Shown here one piece after another: positions 1 through 7,098 of a stretch of DNA of 9,006 nucleotides. Position numbers and translations under genes: made by a program. The notes under the pieces are model-generated. The model had not been told where the DNA came from and did not search any database. It saw only the letters and a list, made by a program, of their open reading frames with translations. Numbering within the stretch: the stretch's first letter is position 1; the number at the start of each line of letters is the position of its first letter. Location: the NCBI GenBank assembly GCA_016287975.1, contig JAEEXV010000187.1, positions 1 through 9,006 of the forward strand, written 5' to 3'. Origin of the DNA: Lentisphaeria bacterium (lineage in GTDB: Bacteria; Verrucomicrobiota; Lentisphaeria; Oligosphaerales; Oligosphaeraceae).

Positions 1-242
1 CCCACCGCCCACAACTCCCCCCACCCCAGATGAATGCGGAGCGGGGGGTGCGGGGGGCTTGCCCCCCGTCGTTTGCATGGCTGGATGATGGCACCAACCC
101 ACACCCGTGCCCCGCCCCGCGAAGCCAACCCGCCCGTGAAGCGCCAATCCCCGCCTGCACACCCGCCCCGCCTACCCCCGCACTTTGGCCGGCCGCGCTG
201 GGGTGCGTCCTATGCGCGGGCGGCGCCTGCCGCGTGCCCGTC
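1..242. other. Non-coding region downstream of the nitrilase gene
   Basis: No gene is supported here. The long plus-strand reading frame that crosses it continues antisense through the nitrilase and LacI genes and has a low-complexity Pro/Ala/Arg-rich start, so it is a composition artefact. The stretch is C-rich and contains the hairpin at 51-68. A weaker GCGGC-GCCT-GCCGC stem-loop at 220-233 lies just past the nitrilase stop codon, where a terminator for the minus-strand unit would be expected, but no T-run follows it on either strand. An 8-bp GGCCGGCC palindrome lies at 187-194. Confidence 0.6.
51..68. terminator. GC-only hairpin, possible terminator or dispersed repeat
   Basis: CGGGGGGC, then TT, then GCCCCCCG form a perfect inverted repeat. 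It would fold as a G6/C6 stem closed by a CTTG tetraloop. A partial copy (GCGGGGGGT, 41-49) directly precedes the left arm. Only a weak T-rich stretch (TCGTTT) follows on the plus strand and none on the minus strand, so intrinsic termination is uncertain. It could end a plus-strand transcript entering from the left, stabilise the 3' end of the nitrilase transcript, or be a member of a genome-wide repeat family. Confidence 0.35.
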
Positions 243-1184
243 CTACGGCTCCTGGTTTTCGCGCCAGTGCTTCAGGGAGCGGGCGAAATAGTCGTCCATC
301 AGCTCGATTTCGAATTCGGCGAGCATGTCGTGGACGGTCATGTCGTCGCGTTCGCAGGTGACCAGGACGGCGCCGACATGTCCTGGGTCGAAGATGGTCA
401 CGCCGCGTCCGTATTTTGCCTTCAGGGCGCGGAAGCGCTCCCAGTTGTGGTCATAGTGGCAGATTCTGCAGTCGAGATTCACCTCGTGGGCGAGGGTGTG
501 CTTGTAGTTGGTGGTGCGTGCCAGCAATTCGCCCATGGGGTTGATGACGGTGCACTGGTCCCCGCAGATGGCGCCCGCGAAATGCGCATGGCAGGCATAC
601 GCCCAGTAGTTCTGCATCAGCCCGCCGTGGTACATGGAGGAGAAGACGATCAGGTCGGGCTGCGCGGCCTCGTATTTCTTGCGGATCGGCTCGAAGTTCA
701 GGTCGAAGCAGATCGCGCATCCAATCGTGCCGAAGTCGGTCTGGATGACGGGCGCGTCCTTGCCGCAGAGGATGCCGTGCACGGTGGTCTCCTCGATGAC
801 GCAGTGGTTCTTGTTGTAGATCCCCGCGATGCTGCCGTCGCGGTCGATGATCTGCGTCGAGTTGCGCCACGTCCCGTCGGGCAGTTCCCGCGCCGCGGAA
901 TAGGCGACATACGTGCGGTTGGCGCTGGCCACCTGCCGCCAGAAGTCCAGCATCTGCCCGCCCCGCGCCCGATAATAGTCCCTGCGATGCTCCGCAGGCA
1001 TGGTGTTGTAGCGGTCGCTGGCCTCGGGCACGACAATCAGGTCAGGATGGTCTGGAAGCATCTGCTCGACCTGCTCCGCCCAGAACCGCCGCATCTTGTC
1101 CACCGCCGCCTGGTATCCCAGCGACAAATCCGCCTGCAGCGTGCGGCTCCCCTCCGAAAGCGCAATCATGCATCTTCTCGACAT
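243..1184 (-). CDS. Nitrilase-superfamily carbon-nitrogen hydrolase
   Basis: A 313-residue cytoplasmic protein of the CN-hydrolase fold, hydrolysing a non-peptide C-N bond (amide, carbamoyl or nitrile). The Glu-Lys-Cys triad is visible: E54 in VVPE, K125 in YNKNH, and nucleophile C159 in GCAICFD. A second conserved Glu follows the Lys at 131/132. There is no signal peptide. The C-terminal 35 residues form a charged, probably helical tail. The start at 1184 is chosen because AGGAG lies 7 nt upstream; a later in-frame ATG at 1169 would overlap the LacI stop as ATGA. The gene overlaps the 3' end of the upstream LacI gene by 19 nt, so the two are almost certainly co-transcribed and translationally coupled. 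The substrate is not evident: beta-ureidopropionase, N-carbamoyl amino acid hydrolase and other amidase subfamilies remain possible. The protein is Cys-rich (11 residues). The family call is firm; the reaction is not. Confidence 0.93.
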   Translation of the reverse strand: MSRRCMIALSEGSRTLQADLSLGYQAAVDKMRRFWAEQVEQMLPDHPDLIVVPEASDRYNTMPAEHRRDYYRARGGQMLDFWRQVASANRTYVAYSAARELPDGTWRNSTQIIDRDGSIAGIYNKNHCVIEETTVHGILCGKDAPVIQTDFGTIGCAICFDLNFEPIRKKYEAAQPDLIVFSSMYHGGLMQNYWAYACHAHFAGAICGDQCTVINPMGELLARTTNYKHTLAHEVNLDCRICHYDHNWERFRALKAKYGRGVTIFDPGHVGAVLVTCERDDMTVHDMLAEFEIELMDDYFARSLKHWRENQEP

Positions 1185-2173
1185 GGTCGAACTCCTGTTG
1201 GCTTGCCATCAATCCGCGCCACGCTTCCGCGCTCCACCAAAAACGGCCGCAGCACCGTCGTCTCGGGGCGCTTGCCGTCGCGGATCCACTGCAGCAGCAT
1301 CTCCGCCGCCGCGATCCCCTGCTCCTTGCGCAACTGCGCGCCCGTGGTCAGCCCAGGCGTCGTCAGCCGCCCTTCGGGCAGGCCGTCGTTCCCGAAGACC
1401 GAGAAGCGCTCGGGAATCCGCACCCCGTGCGCCCGCGCCGCCAGCAGCACCTCGATCGCGACAGGATCCGCCGCCACCAGCGCCGTCGCATCCAAGGACA
1501 GCATCCGCTCCAGCAGCGCCTCGCCTATCGCCTCCTTCAGAAACACTGGCGGCGGCCCGCCGCGCCGCGACACCCCCGCCGTGAACAACTCGCAGCGCGA
1601 ATCGGTCAGCTGCGTCATCGCGAAGGCAATCCGCCGATGGCCATACCGCCACAGCGTGTCCAGCGTCAGATCCACCAGTTCCTGCGGCCCCGACAGCGCC
1701 GCGGGATGCGCCTCCGTCGGCGGCCGCGCCACCCACACCATCGGGAAACCAGGGGGCAGGACCGCCTCCAGCTCCCCGATGGCATCCCAGCAGCGCACAA
1801 TCAGCCCGTCCACCTGGTGGTCGAGCAGCCGACGCACCTTGTCCACCACATTGTCGCCGTCCTTGAACGAGCACAGGATGATGCTGTAGCCTGCGGACGC
1901 CAGCGTGTCGTCCATGCCCGTCAGGATCTCGGGCATGAACGAGGTCGCCAGTTCGGGCACCAGCGCCCCCACGAAACGGCTGCTGCCGCTGCGCAGGCCG
2001 CGCGCCATCAGATTCGGCGTGTAGTTCAGCCGCCGCGCGGCCTCCCGTACCCGCCGCTGGTTCTCCTCGCTGACCCGCTTCAGCCCCTTCCCCATCAGCA
2101 CATAACTGACCGTGCTCACCCCCAGCCCCGTCTCCGCCGCGATCTCCCGCAATGTCACCCGCTTGCCTGTCAT
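1166..2173 (-). CDS. LacI-family transcriptional regulator
   Basis: A 335-residue DNA-binding repressor with the LacI/GalR layout. The N-terminal helix-turn-helix spans about residues 7-26 (TLREIAAETGLGVSTVSYVL). The conserved Y-T-P-N follows at 51-54, then the hinge helix (LMARGLRSGSS, 55-65), then a periplasmic-binding-protein-like sensor domain (about 67-335) with the usual VDGLIV (121-126) and FGND (260-263) signatures. The start at 2173 gives the canonical MTGKRVTLREIA beginning and is preceded by a strong GAGAGGAG ribosome binding site. The ATG six codons upstream at 2191 has no suitably spaced site. The gene is divergent from the MFS transporter and leads the unit containing the nitrilase, so the likely role is sugar-responsive control of one or both units and of itself. 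The effector is unknown; the segment around residues 190-212 that often contacts ligand looks short compared with typical members. Confidence 0.95.
   Translation of the reverse strand: MTGKRVTLREIAAETGLGVSTVSYVLMGKGLKRVSEENQRRVREAARRLNYTPNLMARGLRSGSSRFVGALVPELATSFMPEILTGMDDTLASAGYSIILCSFKDGDNVVDKVRRLLDHQVDGLIVRCWDAIGELEAVLPPGFPMVWVARPPTEAHPAALSGPQELVDLTLDTLWRYGHRRIAFAMTQLTDSRCELFTAGVSRRGGPPPVFLKEAIGEALLERMLSLDATALVAADPVAIEVLLAARAHGVRIPERFSVFGNDGLPEGRLTTPGLTTGAQLRKEQGIAAAEMLLQWIRDGKRPETTVLRPFLVERGSVARIDGKPTGVRPCREDA
1192..1196 (-). promoter_or_regulatory. Ribosome binding site of the nitrilase gene
   Basis: AGGAG on the minus strand, 7 nt before the ATG at 1184 and inside the end of the LacI coding sequence. 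It decides the start codon in favour of 1184 over the ATG at 1169. Confidence 0.75.
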
Positions 2174-2177
2174 CTCG

Positions 2178-2185
2178 CTCCTCTC
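2178..2185 (-). promoter_or_regulatory. Ribosome binding site of the LacI gene
   Basis: GAGAGGAG on the minus strand ends 4 nt before the ATG at 2173, and the overlapping GGGGAG lies 9 nt before it. This purine-rich run supports 2173 as the start. Confidence 0.65.
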
Positions 2186-2256
2186 CCCCATTCCTCATGA
2201 CCCACAGCCCGTCAACCCGCACAATGTAGCACATATTCCCCCGCCCGTATTTTTCA

Positions 2257-2264
2257 TGGCGCCA
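2257..2264. promoter_or_regulatory. TGGCGCCA palindrome, possible LacI operator core
   Basis: A perfect 8-bp palindrome with a central CpG in the divergent intergenic region. LacI-family operators are palindromes with a central CG, so this is the best-placed candidate for autoregulation. The symmetry does not extend beyond 8 bp, and short GC palindromes are common by chance in this composition, so the assignment is weak. Confidence 0.2.
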
Positions 2265-2276
2265 CCTCCCTGCATG

Positions 2277-2287
2277 ACTTCAGAAGT
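2277..2287. repeat. ACTTC-A-GAAGT palindrome upstream of the MFS gene
   Basis: A perfect 5-1-5 inverted repeat whose centre is TTCAGAA. It lies 4 nt upstream of the -10-like element and so would overlap the polymerase footprint of the MFS promoter, a plausible position for a regulator site. The same TTCNGAA core occurs twice in the leader of the DUF1549 gene. Which regulator would bind is unknown; it lacks the central CpG expected for LacI-type sites. Confidence 0.35.
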
Positions 2288-2288
2288 G

Positions 2289-2299
2289 TGGTAAATTAT
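2289..2299 (+). promoter_or_regulatory. Putative extended -10 promoter of the MFS gene
   Basis: TGG followed by TAAATT gives a TGn extended -10 element with a 4/6 match to the sigma70 hexamer, in one of the few AT-rich patches of the window. No convincing -35 is seen at 16-18 nt. Transcription would start near 2304, giving a C-rich leader of about 34 nt before the ATG at 2338 with no Shine-Dalgarno sequence. Confidence 0.35.
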
Positions 2300-2337
2300 C
2301 CCTGTTCCCTTCCACCCCCTCCCGACCTGCCCCGCCC

Positions 2338-4236
2338 ATGGAAACCGCCCCCTCCAACACCCCCCGCTACCGCGTCGGCCCGCTCTCCTACAGAAGCCTG
2401 CCGCAACTATTGACCGCGTGCGCCTTGATTCTCCTGGGAGTCTTTGCGTATGGCTTCTGCATGGCCTTCATCCCCAAGATCATCCCGCTGCGGCTCAAGG
2501 ACCTGGGCTGCAGCAACACCCTGCTTGTATTCATCATGAGCACCATGGGGCAGATCCTCAACATGACAGTCTGCCCCTGGGTCAGTTTCCAGAGCGACCG
2601 CTTCCGCTCGCCACGCTGGGGACGTCGTTTCCCCTTCATCTACTACACCATGCCGATGATGTGCGCCGCCTGGCTCCTCTTCGCCTTTCTCGACAGCGAG
2701 GCATCGCTCCTCTGCCGCCTCGTCTCGCGCTGGTGGCAGGTCTCCCCCGCCACCATGACCATCCTCCTCATCGCGGCCATCATGGTTTTCTACCAGTTTT
2801 TCCTGATGTTCGTCGGCTCCGTCATCTACTACGTCTACAACGACGTCATCCCCGCCCAGTTCATGACCCGCTTCATGGGCGCCGTCCAGGTCACCTCCTC
2901 CCTCGCGGTCGCCGCCTTCAACTTCTTCATCTTCAGGCACGCCATCGAGCACTTCCGCGCCATCCTCATCGGCATCAGCATCTTCTACGCCTTCGCCATG
3001 GCCGCCATGTGCCTCCTCGTCCGCGAACCGCAACTCCCTCCGCCCTCCAGCGATGAAAAGCGCCAGAGCAAGGGCCTCCGCGGCATCCTCACCTTCGCCC
3101 GCGAAAGTTTCTGCCATCCCTTCTACTGGCACGCCGCGATCTCCAACGCCGCGCTTGCCATCGGCGGGACCATCTCCGTCTTCACCGTCTTCCGCTATCA
3201 GGAAATGGGCTTCTCCCTCAAGGAAATCGGAGACTTCCACGGCTGGACGGGGCTCATCGCGACCGCCTTCGTATTCCTCATCGCCCTCGTCGGCACCCCC
3301 CTCATCGACCGCTGGCACCCCGTGCGCGTCAGCGTCTTCACCCTCCTGTTCGCAATCCTGACGCCGCTGCTCGAATGCCAGTGGATCTTCTTCACCCCGC
3401 CCACCCGCGTCATCTTCTGGGGAAGCCTCCTCATCAGCGCCTCCTTCCTCCATATTCGCCTCCGCGGCGTCGCCAGCATGCCCACCCTCTCCCGCATCTA
3501 CCCCAAGTCCCGCTTCGGACAATTCTGCTCCGCCAGCGCCATGTTCCGCAGCCTCACCGTCCTCGTCGGCGCCCTCCTCTGCGGCGCCTGCTTCGACCTC
3601 CTCAAGAAGGGCTGCGGCCTCGGTGACTACGCCTACCGCTTCATCTATGTCTGGCAATTCGCCTTCTACATCATCGCCAACATCTTCTACCTCCTCATGT
3701 ACCGCCAGTTCCTCCGCCTGGGGGGATACACCGGCTACAAGGCCCCCGCCCCCTGGTCCCCCGACAAGTTCGAGGACATGCCCGTCACCCCATGCGAGCC
3801 ACCCAGCCGCCGTTGGATCCGCATTGCCGCACGAAGCTTCGACGCCGTCTTCGGGTTCATGCTGCTCTGGGCCATCGTGGCCTTCTTCCGCGCCCGCGCC
3901 ATCGGCGCCCCCGCCAACGCCCGCGCATTCCTCGTCTGGTGCATCCCCGCCAACGCGCTCCTCCTCGCCGCCTACTATGCCGTCCGGCGCTTCATGACCG
4001 ATCCAGGACGGCCCGCCCCACACCACGGCATCCTCCTGGTCACCGCCCTCACCGCCATCCTCCTCATCGTGGCATTCTGCGTGCAGAACTGGCTGGCGGT
4101 CATCCCCGGGGAAACCACCACCGCCGCTGGATTGTGGCTCTATGAGACCGCCTTCTTCGCCGTCATGGTACTGCTCCTCTTCCTCTACACCGTCATCGAG
4201 CGCCGCAGCCAGACCATACCCGCGACCAGCAAATAA
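2338..4236 (+). CDS. MFS transporter of the sugar:cation symporter type with C-terminal membrane extension
   Basis: A 632-residue inner-membrane transporter. About twelve hydrophobic helices (roughly 24-46, 60-80, 98-118, 139-167, 181-199, 207-228, 263-285, 303-322, 330-350, 357-374, 403-422, 435-458) make a standard major facilitator core with a cytoplasmic loop at 229-262. The loop after helix 2 reads SDRFRSPRWGRRFPF (86-100), close to the SDR-x-S-R-x-GRRRPF signature of the GPH/SLC45 sucrose-type symporters. The likely substrate is therefore a sugar or glycoside, moved with H+ or Na+. After a Pro-rich linker (468-490) the protein continues with about four more hydrophobic segments (500-518, 527-548, 563-585, 600-621), making it longer than the roughly 450-500 residues of the core family. 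The start has no Shine-Dalgarno sequence. It is divergent from the LacI gene, which probably controls it. Substrate specificity cannot be read from the sequence. Confidence 0.9.
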   Translation: METAPSNTPRYRVGPLSYRSLPQLLTACALILLGVFAYGFCMAFIPKIIPLRLKDLGCSNTLLVFIMSTMGQILNMTVCPWVSFQSDRFRSPRWGRRFPFIYYTMPMMCAAWLLFAFLDSEASLLCRLVSRWWQVSPATMTILLIAAIMVFYQFFLMFVGSVIYYVYNDVIPAQFMTRFMGAVQVTSSLAVAAFNFFIFRHAIEHFRAILIGISIFYAFAMAAMCLLVREPQLPPPSSDEKRQSKGLRGILTFARESFCHPFYWHAAISNAALAIGGTISVFTVFRYQEMGFSLKEIGDFHGWTGLIATAFVFLIALVGTPLIDRWHPVRVSVFTLLFAILTPLLECQWIFFTPPTRVIFWGSLLISASFLHIRLRGVASMPTLSRIYPKSRFGQFCSASAMFRSLTVLVGALLCGACFDLLKKGCGLGDYAYRFIYVWQFAFYIIANIFYLLMYRQFLRLGGYTGYKAPAPWSPDKFEDMPVTPCEPPSRRWIRIAARSFDAVFGFMLLWAIVAFFRARAIGAPANARAFLVWCIPANALLLAAYYAVRRFMTDPGRPAPHHGILLVTALTAILLIVAFCVQNWLAVIPGETTTAAGLWLYETAFFAVMVLLLFLYTVIERRSQTIPATSK

Positions 4237-4254
4237 AAACTCCCCATGCCACGT

Positions 4255-4260
4255 TATATT
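4255..4260 (+). promoter_or_regulatory. Possible -10 element of a second promoter ahead of the DUF1549 gene
   Basis: TATATT (5/6 match to TATAAT) lies in an AT-rich island between the MFS stop at 4236 and the ATG at 4306. No good -35 is present. A start near 4267 would place the paired TTCNGAA palindromes just downstream, in an operator-like position, and would leave a leader of about 38 nt before 4306. The four exported-enzyme genes could thus be transcribed separately from the transporter. Confidence 0.3.
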
Positions 4261-4273
4261 ATCGACATCCAGA

Positions 4274-4296
4274 TTCCGAAAAACCACCGTTCGGAA
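4274..4296. repeat. Inverted repeat TTCCGAA-9 nt-TTCGGAA in the DUF1549 leader
   Basis: Two 7-bp arms (4274-4280 and 4290-4296) are perfect reverse complements separated by 9 nt. They could form an RNA hairpin 9 nt before the ATG at 4306 or a protein-binding site. Each arm is itself a TTCNGAA palindrome, and the centres are 16 bp apart. The core matches the palindrome upstream of the MFS gene. Confidence 0.45.
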
Positions 4297-4305
4297 AACC
4301 ATCCC

Positions 4306-5772
4306 ATGCTGAAGCATCTCCTCATCGGCATCCTGGCGCTGACGGCGGCCCTCGCCGCCGCCGACCCCTATTCCAAGGCCGCGCCGCCACTCCCCCGCAG
4401 TTCCTTCGACCGCCGCCTCGCCTCCCTCTGGAAGCAGCAGGCCATCGCGCCCGCCAACGAAGCCGCCGACTTCGTCATGGTCCGACGCGCCACCATCGAC
4501 TTCTGCGGACGACTCCCCTCCCCCCAGGAAACCCTCGCCTATCTCAACAGCCGCTCCCCCGACAAGCAGGCCACCCTCGTCAACACCCTCATAGGCTCCG
4601 ACGCCTATCTCAACTACTGGGTCATGCACTTCGGGGACGCCCTCCGCATCAAGTCCGAATTCGCCATCAAGCTCTGGCCCGACGCCACCTTCACCTATTC
4701 CCGAAGAATCCGCGAGTTCCTCCAGAACAACGAGCCCTACGACTCCTTCGCCAGGGCGCTCCTCCTCGCCCAGGGCAGCAACTTCCGACAGGGCGCCGTC
4801 AACTTCTTCCGCGCCATCCCCGTCAAGGACGCCACCCACATCGCCGCCGCCGCCGCCGACTTCTTCCTCGGCCTCGACTTCCAGAAACTCCCCAAGGAGC
4901 AGCAGGACGGCCTCGCCGCCGTCTTCGACGGCATCCACTACAAGGAAACCCGCGAATGGAAGGAGGAGATCGTCTACTACGTCCCCGCCGACCACGACCG
5001 CGACCTCGCCATGCCCGACGGCACGCGGCTGCACGTCCCCGCGGGCGCCGACGCGCGCGCCGCCTTCTGCGACTGGCTCACCGCCCCCAGGAACCCCTTT
5101 TTCGCCAAGGCCGCCGTCACCCATGCCTGGCAATGGATCTTCGGACAGCCCCCCGCCCCCGAGATCGCCGACTTCCTCGCCCGTAGATTCCAGCGCCGCT
5201 TCGACTTCCGCGCGCTGCTCCGCGAAATCGCCACCTCCACCGCCTACCGCGTCAGCTGCTTCACCAACGACGCCTCCCCCGACGCCCTCCGCCTCAACGC
5301 CGTCTATCCCATCCGACGCCTCGACGCCGAGGTCATCGCCGACGCCATCGCCGCCCTCACCAACCAGCGCTACATCTACACCAGCGTCATCCCCGAACCC
5401 TTCTCCTACTACGGCAGCGGCGCCGTCGACCTCACCGACGGCTCCGTCACCGACTCCCTCCTGAACCTGCTCGGGCGACCTGCCCGCGACTTCGGTACCC
5501 CCGACGAACGCCGCAGCCACATCACCGCCAAGCAGCGCCTCTACCTCTACAACTCGACCGACCTCTTCCGACGCCTCTGGCGCATCCAGTACGGCAGGCG
5601 AAACCTCGCCGAGCGCGTCGACTGGCTCTACCTGCTCTTCCTCTCCCGCAAGGCCACCCCAGAGGAACACCAGGTCCTCGTCAAGCCCGCCAAGGGCAAG
5701 CAGCCCTGGCGACTCGTCCAGCAACTCCCCTGGATCCTCCTCAACTCCTCCGAATTCCTCCATCAGCACTGA
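4306..5772 (+). CDS. Secreted DUF1549/DUF1553 (PSCyt2/PSD1) protein, compact haem-less variant
   Basis: 488 residues from the chosen start. A Sec signal peptide (MLKHLLIGILALTAALAAAD, cleavage near 19) is followed by a DUF1549 region (about 32-215, with RRATIDFCGRLPSPQE at 60-75) and a DUF1553 region (about 248-486). DUF1553 hallmarks are WLTAPRNPFFAKAAVTHAWQ (257-276), RRLDAEVIADAI (337-348), LYLLFLSRKATPEE (441-454) and the terminal LLNSSEFLHQH. Family members are commonly 700-1000 residues, often with an added cytochrome c domain, and usually have CxxCH late in DUF1549; here that segment reads FFLGLDFQKLPKEQQ (186-200) with no Cys or His. The FGRG-L-V-P-x-DD loop of DUF1553 is also shortened. 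An ATG at 4246 would add 20 residues, but that stretch has AT-rich third positions unlike the gene, contains the inverted repeat and spoils the signal peptide. The biochemical role of this family is not established. The gene is followed after 2 nt by the DUF1501 gene. Confidence 0.88.
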   Translation: MLKHLLIGILALTAALAAADPYSKAAPPLPRSSFDRRLASLWKQQAIAPANEAADFVMVRRATIDFCGRLPSPQETLAYLNSRSPDKQATLVNTLIGSDAYLNYWVMHFGDALRIKSEFAIKLWPDATFTYSRRIREFLQNNEPYDSFARALLLAQGSNFRQGAVNFFRAIPVKDATHIAAAAADFFLGLDFQKLPKEQQDGLAAVFDGIHYKETREWKEEIVYYVPADHDRDLAMPDGTRLHVPAGADARAAFCDWLTAPRNPFFAKAAVTHAWQWIFGQPPAPEIADFLARRFQRRFDFRALLREIATSTAYRVSCFTNDASPDALRLNAVYPIRRLDAEVIADAIAALTNQRYIYTSVIPEPFSYYGSGAVDLTDGSVTDSLLNLLGRPARDFGTPDERRSHITAKQRLYLYNSTDLFRRLWRIQYGRRNLAERVDWLYLLFLSRKATPEEHQVLVKPAKGKQPWRLVQQLPWILLNSSEFLHQH

Positions 5773-5774
5773 CC

Positions 5775-7088
5775 ATGAAACGCCGCGATTTCCTCAAAGC
5801 CTGCGCCCTCTTCGGCGCATTTGCACCGCTCCCGCAGGTCGGCGCCGCGGAGAGCGCCGCCCCCGCGCGCAAGACCATCCCAGGCCCCCACGCCAGATCC
5901 GTCATCGAGATGTGGATCTGGGGCGGCCCCTCCCAGCTCGAATCCTGGGATCCCAAGCCCGACGCCCCCCAGATCTACAGCAACGGGCTCAAGGCCATCC
6001 CCACCAACGTCCCAGGCATCTTCGTCAGCGAATGGATGCCCCTCCTGGCCAAGCATGCGGACAAGTACTCCATCATCCGCACCATGACCCACCCCTATTT
6101 CGGGCATGAGACCGCCAGCTACCTCATGCAGACGGGGCGCCAGCCTGGCTCGGGCGTCGTCTTCCCCGCCATCGGCGCCATCGTCGCCATGGAGAAGTCC
6201 AAGGACTACAAGAGCGACATCCCCCCATACGTCATCCTCACCGTCCCCAAGGGCCGCTTCGCCGAGGAGGGCTTCCTCGGCGAAAAATACAAGCCCTTCG
6301 TCACGGGCGGGAACATCTCCGCCCAGCGCTTCGTCGTCGACGGCATCATGCCCCCGGGAAACCTCACCCCCGAGCAGTTCCAGGAGCGCTTCGTCCTCGC
6401 CGAGAAACTCGACACCTTCGGACACACCGCCGCGGGACGCGTCCCCGCCGTCTCCGCCTTCAATGCCGCGGGCGCCGACGCGCGCGCCCTCATGCGCGGC
6501 AAGGCCGCCACCGTCTTCGACCTCACCAAGGAATCCGACGAAATGCGCAACCGCTACGGCCGCACCGAGTTCGGCCAGGCCTGCCTCTGCGCGCGGCGCC
6601 TCGTCGAGGCGGGCGTCCCCTACATCACCATCAATGCGCGCGGCTGGGATTCCCACAAGCGCCACTTCGACACCATGAAGCGCAAGACCGCCGAAATGGA
6701 CCAGGCCGTCTCCACGCTCCTCGACGACCTCACCGAACGCAAGCTCCTCGACACCACCCTGATCTGGTGGTCAGGCGAATTCGGACGCACCCCCAAGGCC
6801 CAGTGGGATCCGCCATGGAACGGCGGCCGCAACCACTACGCGACCTGCTTCTCCGCCATGGTCGCGGGCGGCGGCTTCCAGGGCGGAAAGGTCGTCGGCG
6901 TCTCCGACGCCACCGCCTCCCACGTCGTCTCCCGACCCGTCGCCCCCCAGGACCTCCTCGGAAGCATCCTCGAACGCTGCGGCATCGACCCCGATTCGCC
7001 CTTCCCCGCCTTCACTGGCATCCACGAGCCGCTCATGCCCCACGAAAGCGCCGCAGGACGCCTCCGCGAACTCTACCCGACCACCTGA
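5775..7088 (+). CDS. DUF1501 protein, Tat-exported, alkaline-phosphatase/sulfatase-like fold
   Basis: 437 residues, near the usual length for DUF1501, a family related to the alkaline phosphatase/sulfatase superfamily and presumed to act as a hydrolase outside the cytoplasm. The N-terminus MKRRDFLKACALFGAFA is a twin-arginine signal, implying export in a folded state. Conserved blocks are GGPSQLESWDPKP (50-62), THPYFGHETASY (105-116), GWDSHKRHF (290-298), GEFGRTPK (334-341), GRNHY (351-355) and AGGGFQGGKVVGVSD (364-378). The His/Asp/Glu residues in these blocks are the expected metal or active-site ligands by analogy. The start is 2 nt after the DUF1549 stop, so the two are surely in one operon; there is no Shine-Dalgarno sequence, suggesting coupling. 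DUF1549/DUF1553 and DUF1501 proteins are very often neighbours in planctomycetes and verrucomicrobia. The substrate is unknown. Domain call firm, function inferred. Confidence 0.93.
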   Translation: MKRRDFLKACALFGAFAPLPQVGAAESAAPARKTIPGPHARSVIEMWIWGGPSQLESWDPKPDAPQIYSNGLKAIPTNVPGIFVSEWMPLLAKHADKYSIIRTMTHPYFGHETASYLMQTGRQPGSGVVFPAIGAIVAMEKSKDYKSDIPPYVILTVPKGRFAEEGFLGEKYKPFVTGGNISAQRFVVDGIMPPGNLTPEQFQERFVLAEKLDTFGHTAAGRVPAVSAFNAAGADARALMRGKAATVFDLTKESDEMRNRYGRTEFGQACLCARRLVEAGVPYITINARGWDSHKRHFDTMKRKTAEMDQAVSTLLDDLTERKLLDTTLIWWSGEFGRTPKAQWDPPWNGGRNHYATCFSAMVAGGGFQGGKVVGVSDATASHVVSRPVAPQDLLGSILERCGIDPDSPFPAFTGIHEPLMPHESAAGRLRELYPTT

Positions 7089-7098
7089 CCCGACCACC

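Noticed and set aside
456..470. CRICH (CxxCH) at residues 239-243 of the nitrilase, a haem c-type motif
   Set aside because: The protein has no signal peptide and its fold does not bind haem. In a protein with eleven cysteines the match is best taken as chance.
30..1889. A 619-codon plus-strand open frame across the left non-coding region, the nitrilase and the LacI gene
   Set aside because: It is antisense to two genes with intact catalytic and DNA-binding motifs and good ribosome binding sites. Its translation is low-complexity at the start and shows no domain.
4246..4305. Upstream ATG at 4246 giving a 508-residue DUF1549 protein
   Set aside because: The added 20 residues have codon endings unlike the gene, place a charged stretch ahead of the signal peptide, and cover the -10-like element and inverted repeat. 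No ribosome binding site supports it.
2407..5769. A 1120-codon open frame on the minus strand opposite the MFS and DUF1549 genes
   Set aside because: It is composed almost wholly of Gly, Glu, Asp, Val and Ala, as expected when C-ending codons are read in antisense. The plus-strand genes have clear family motifs, membrane helices and a signal peptide.
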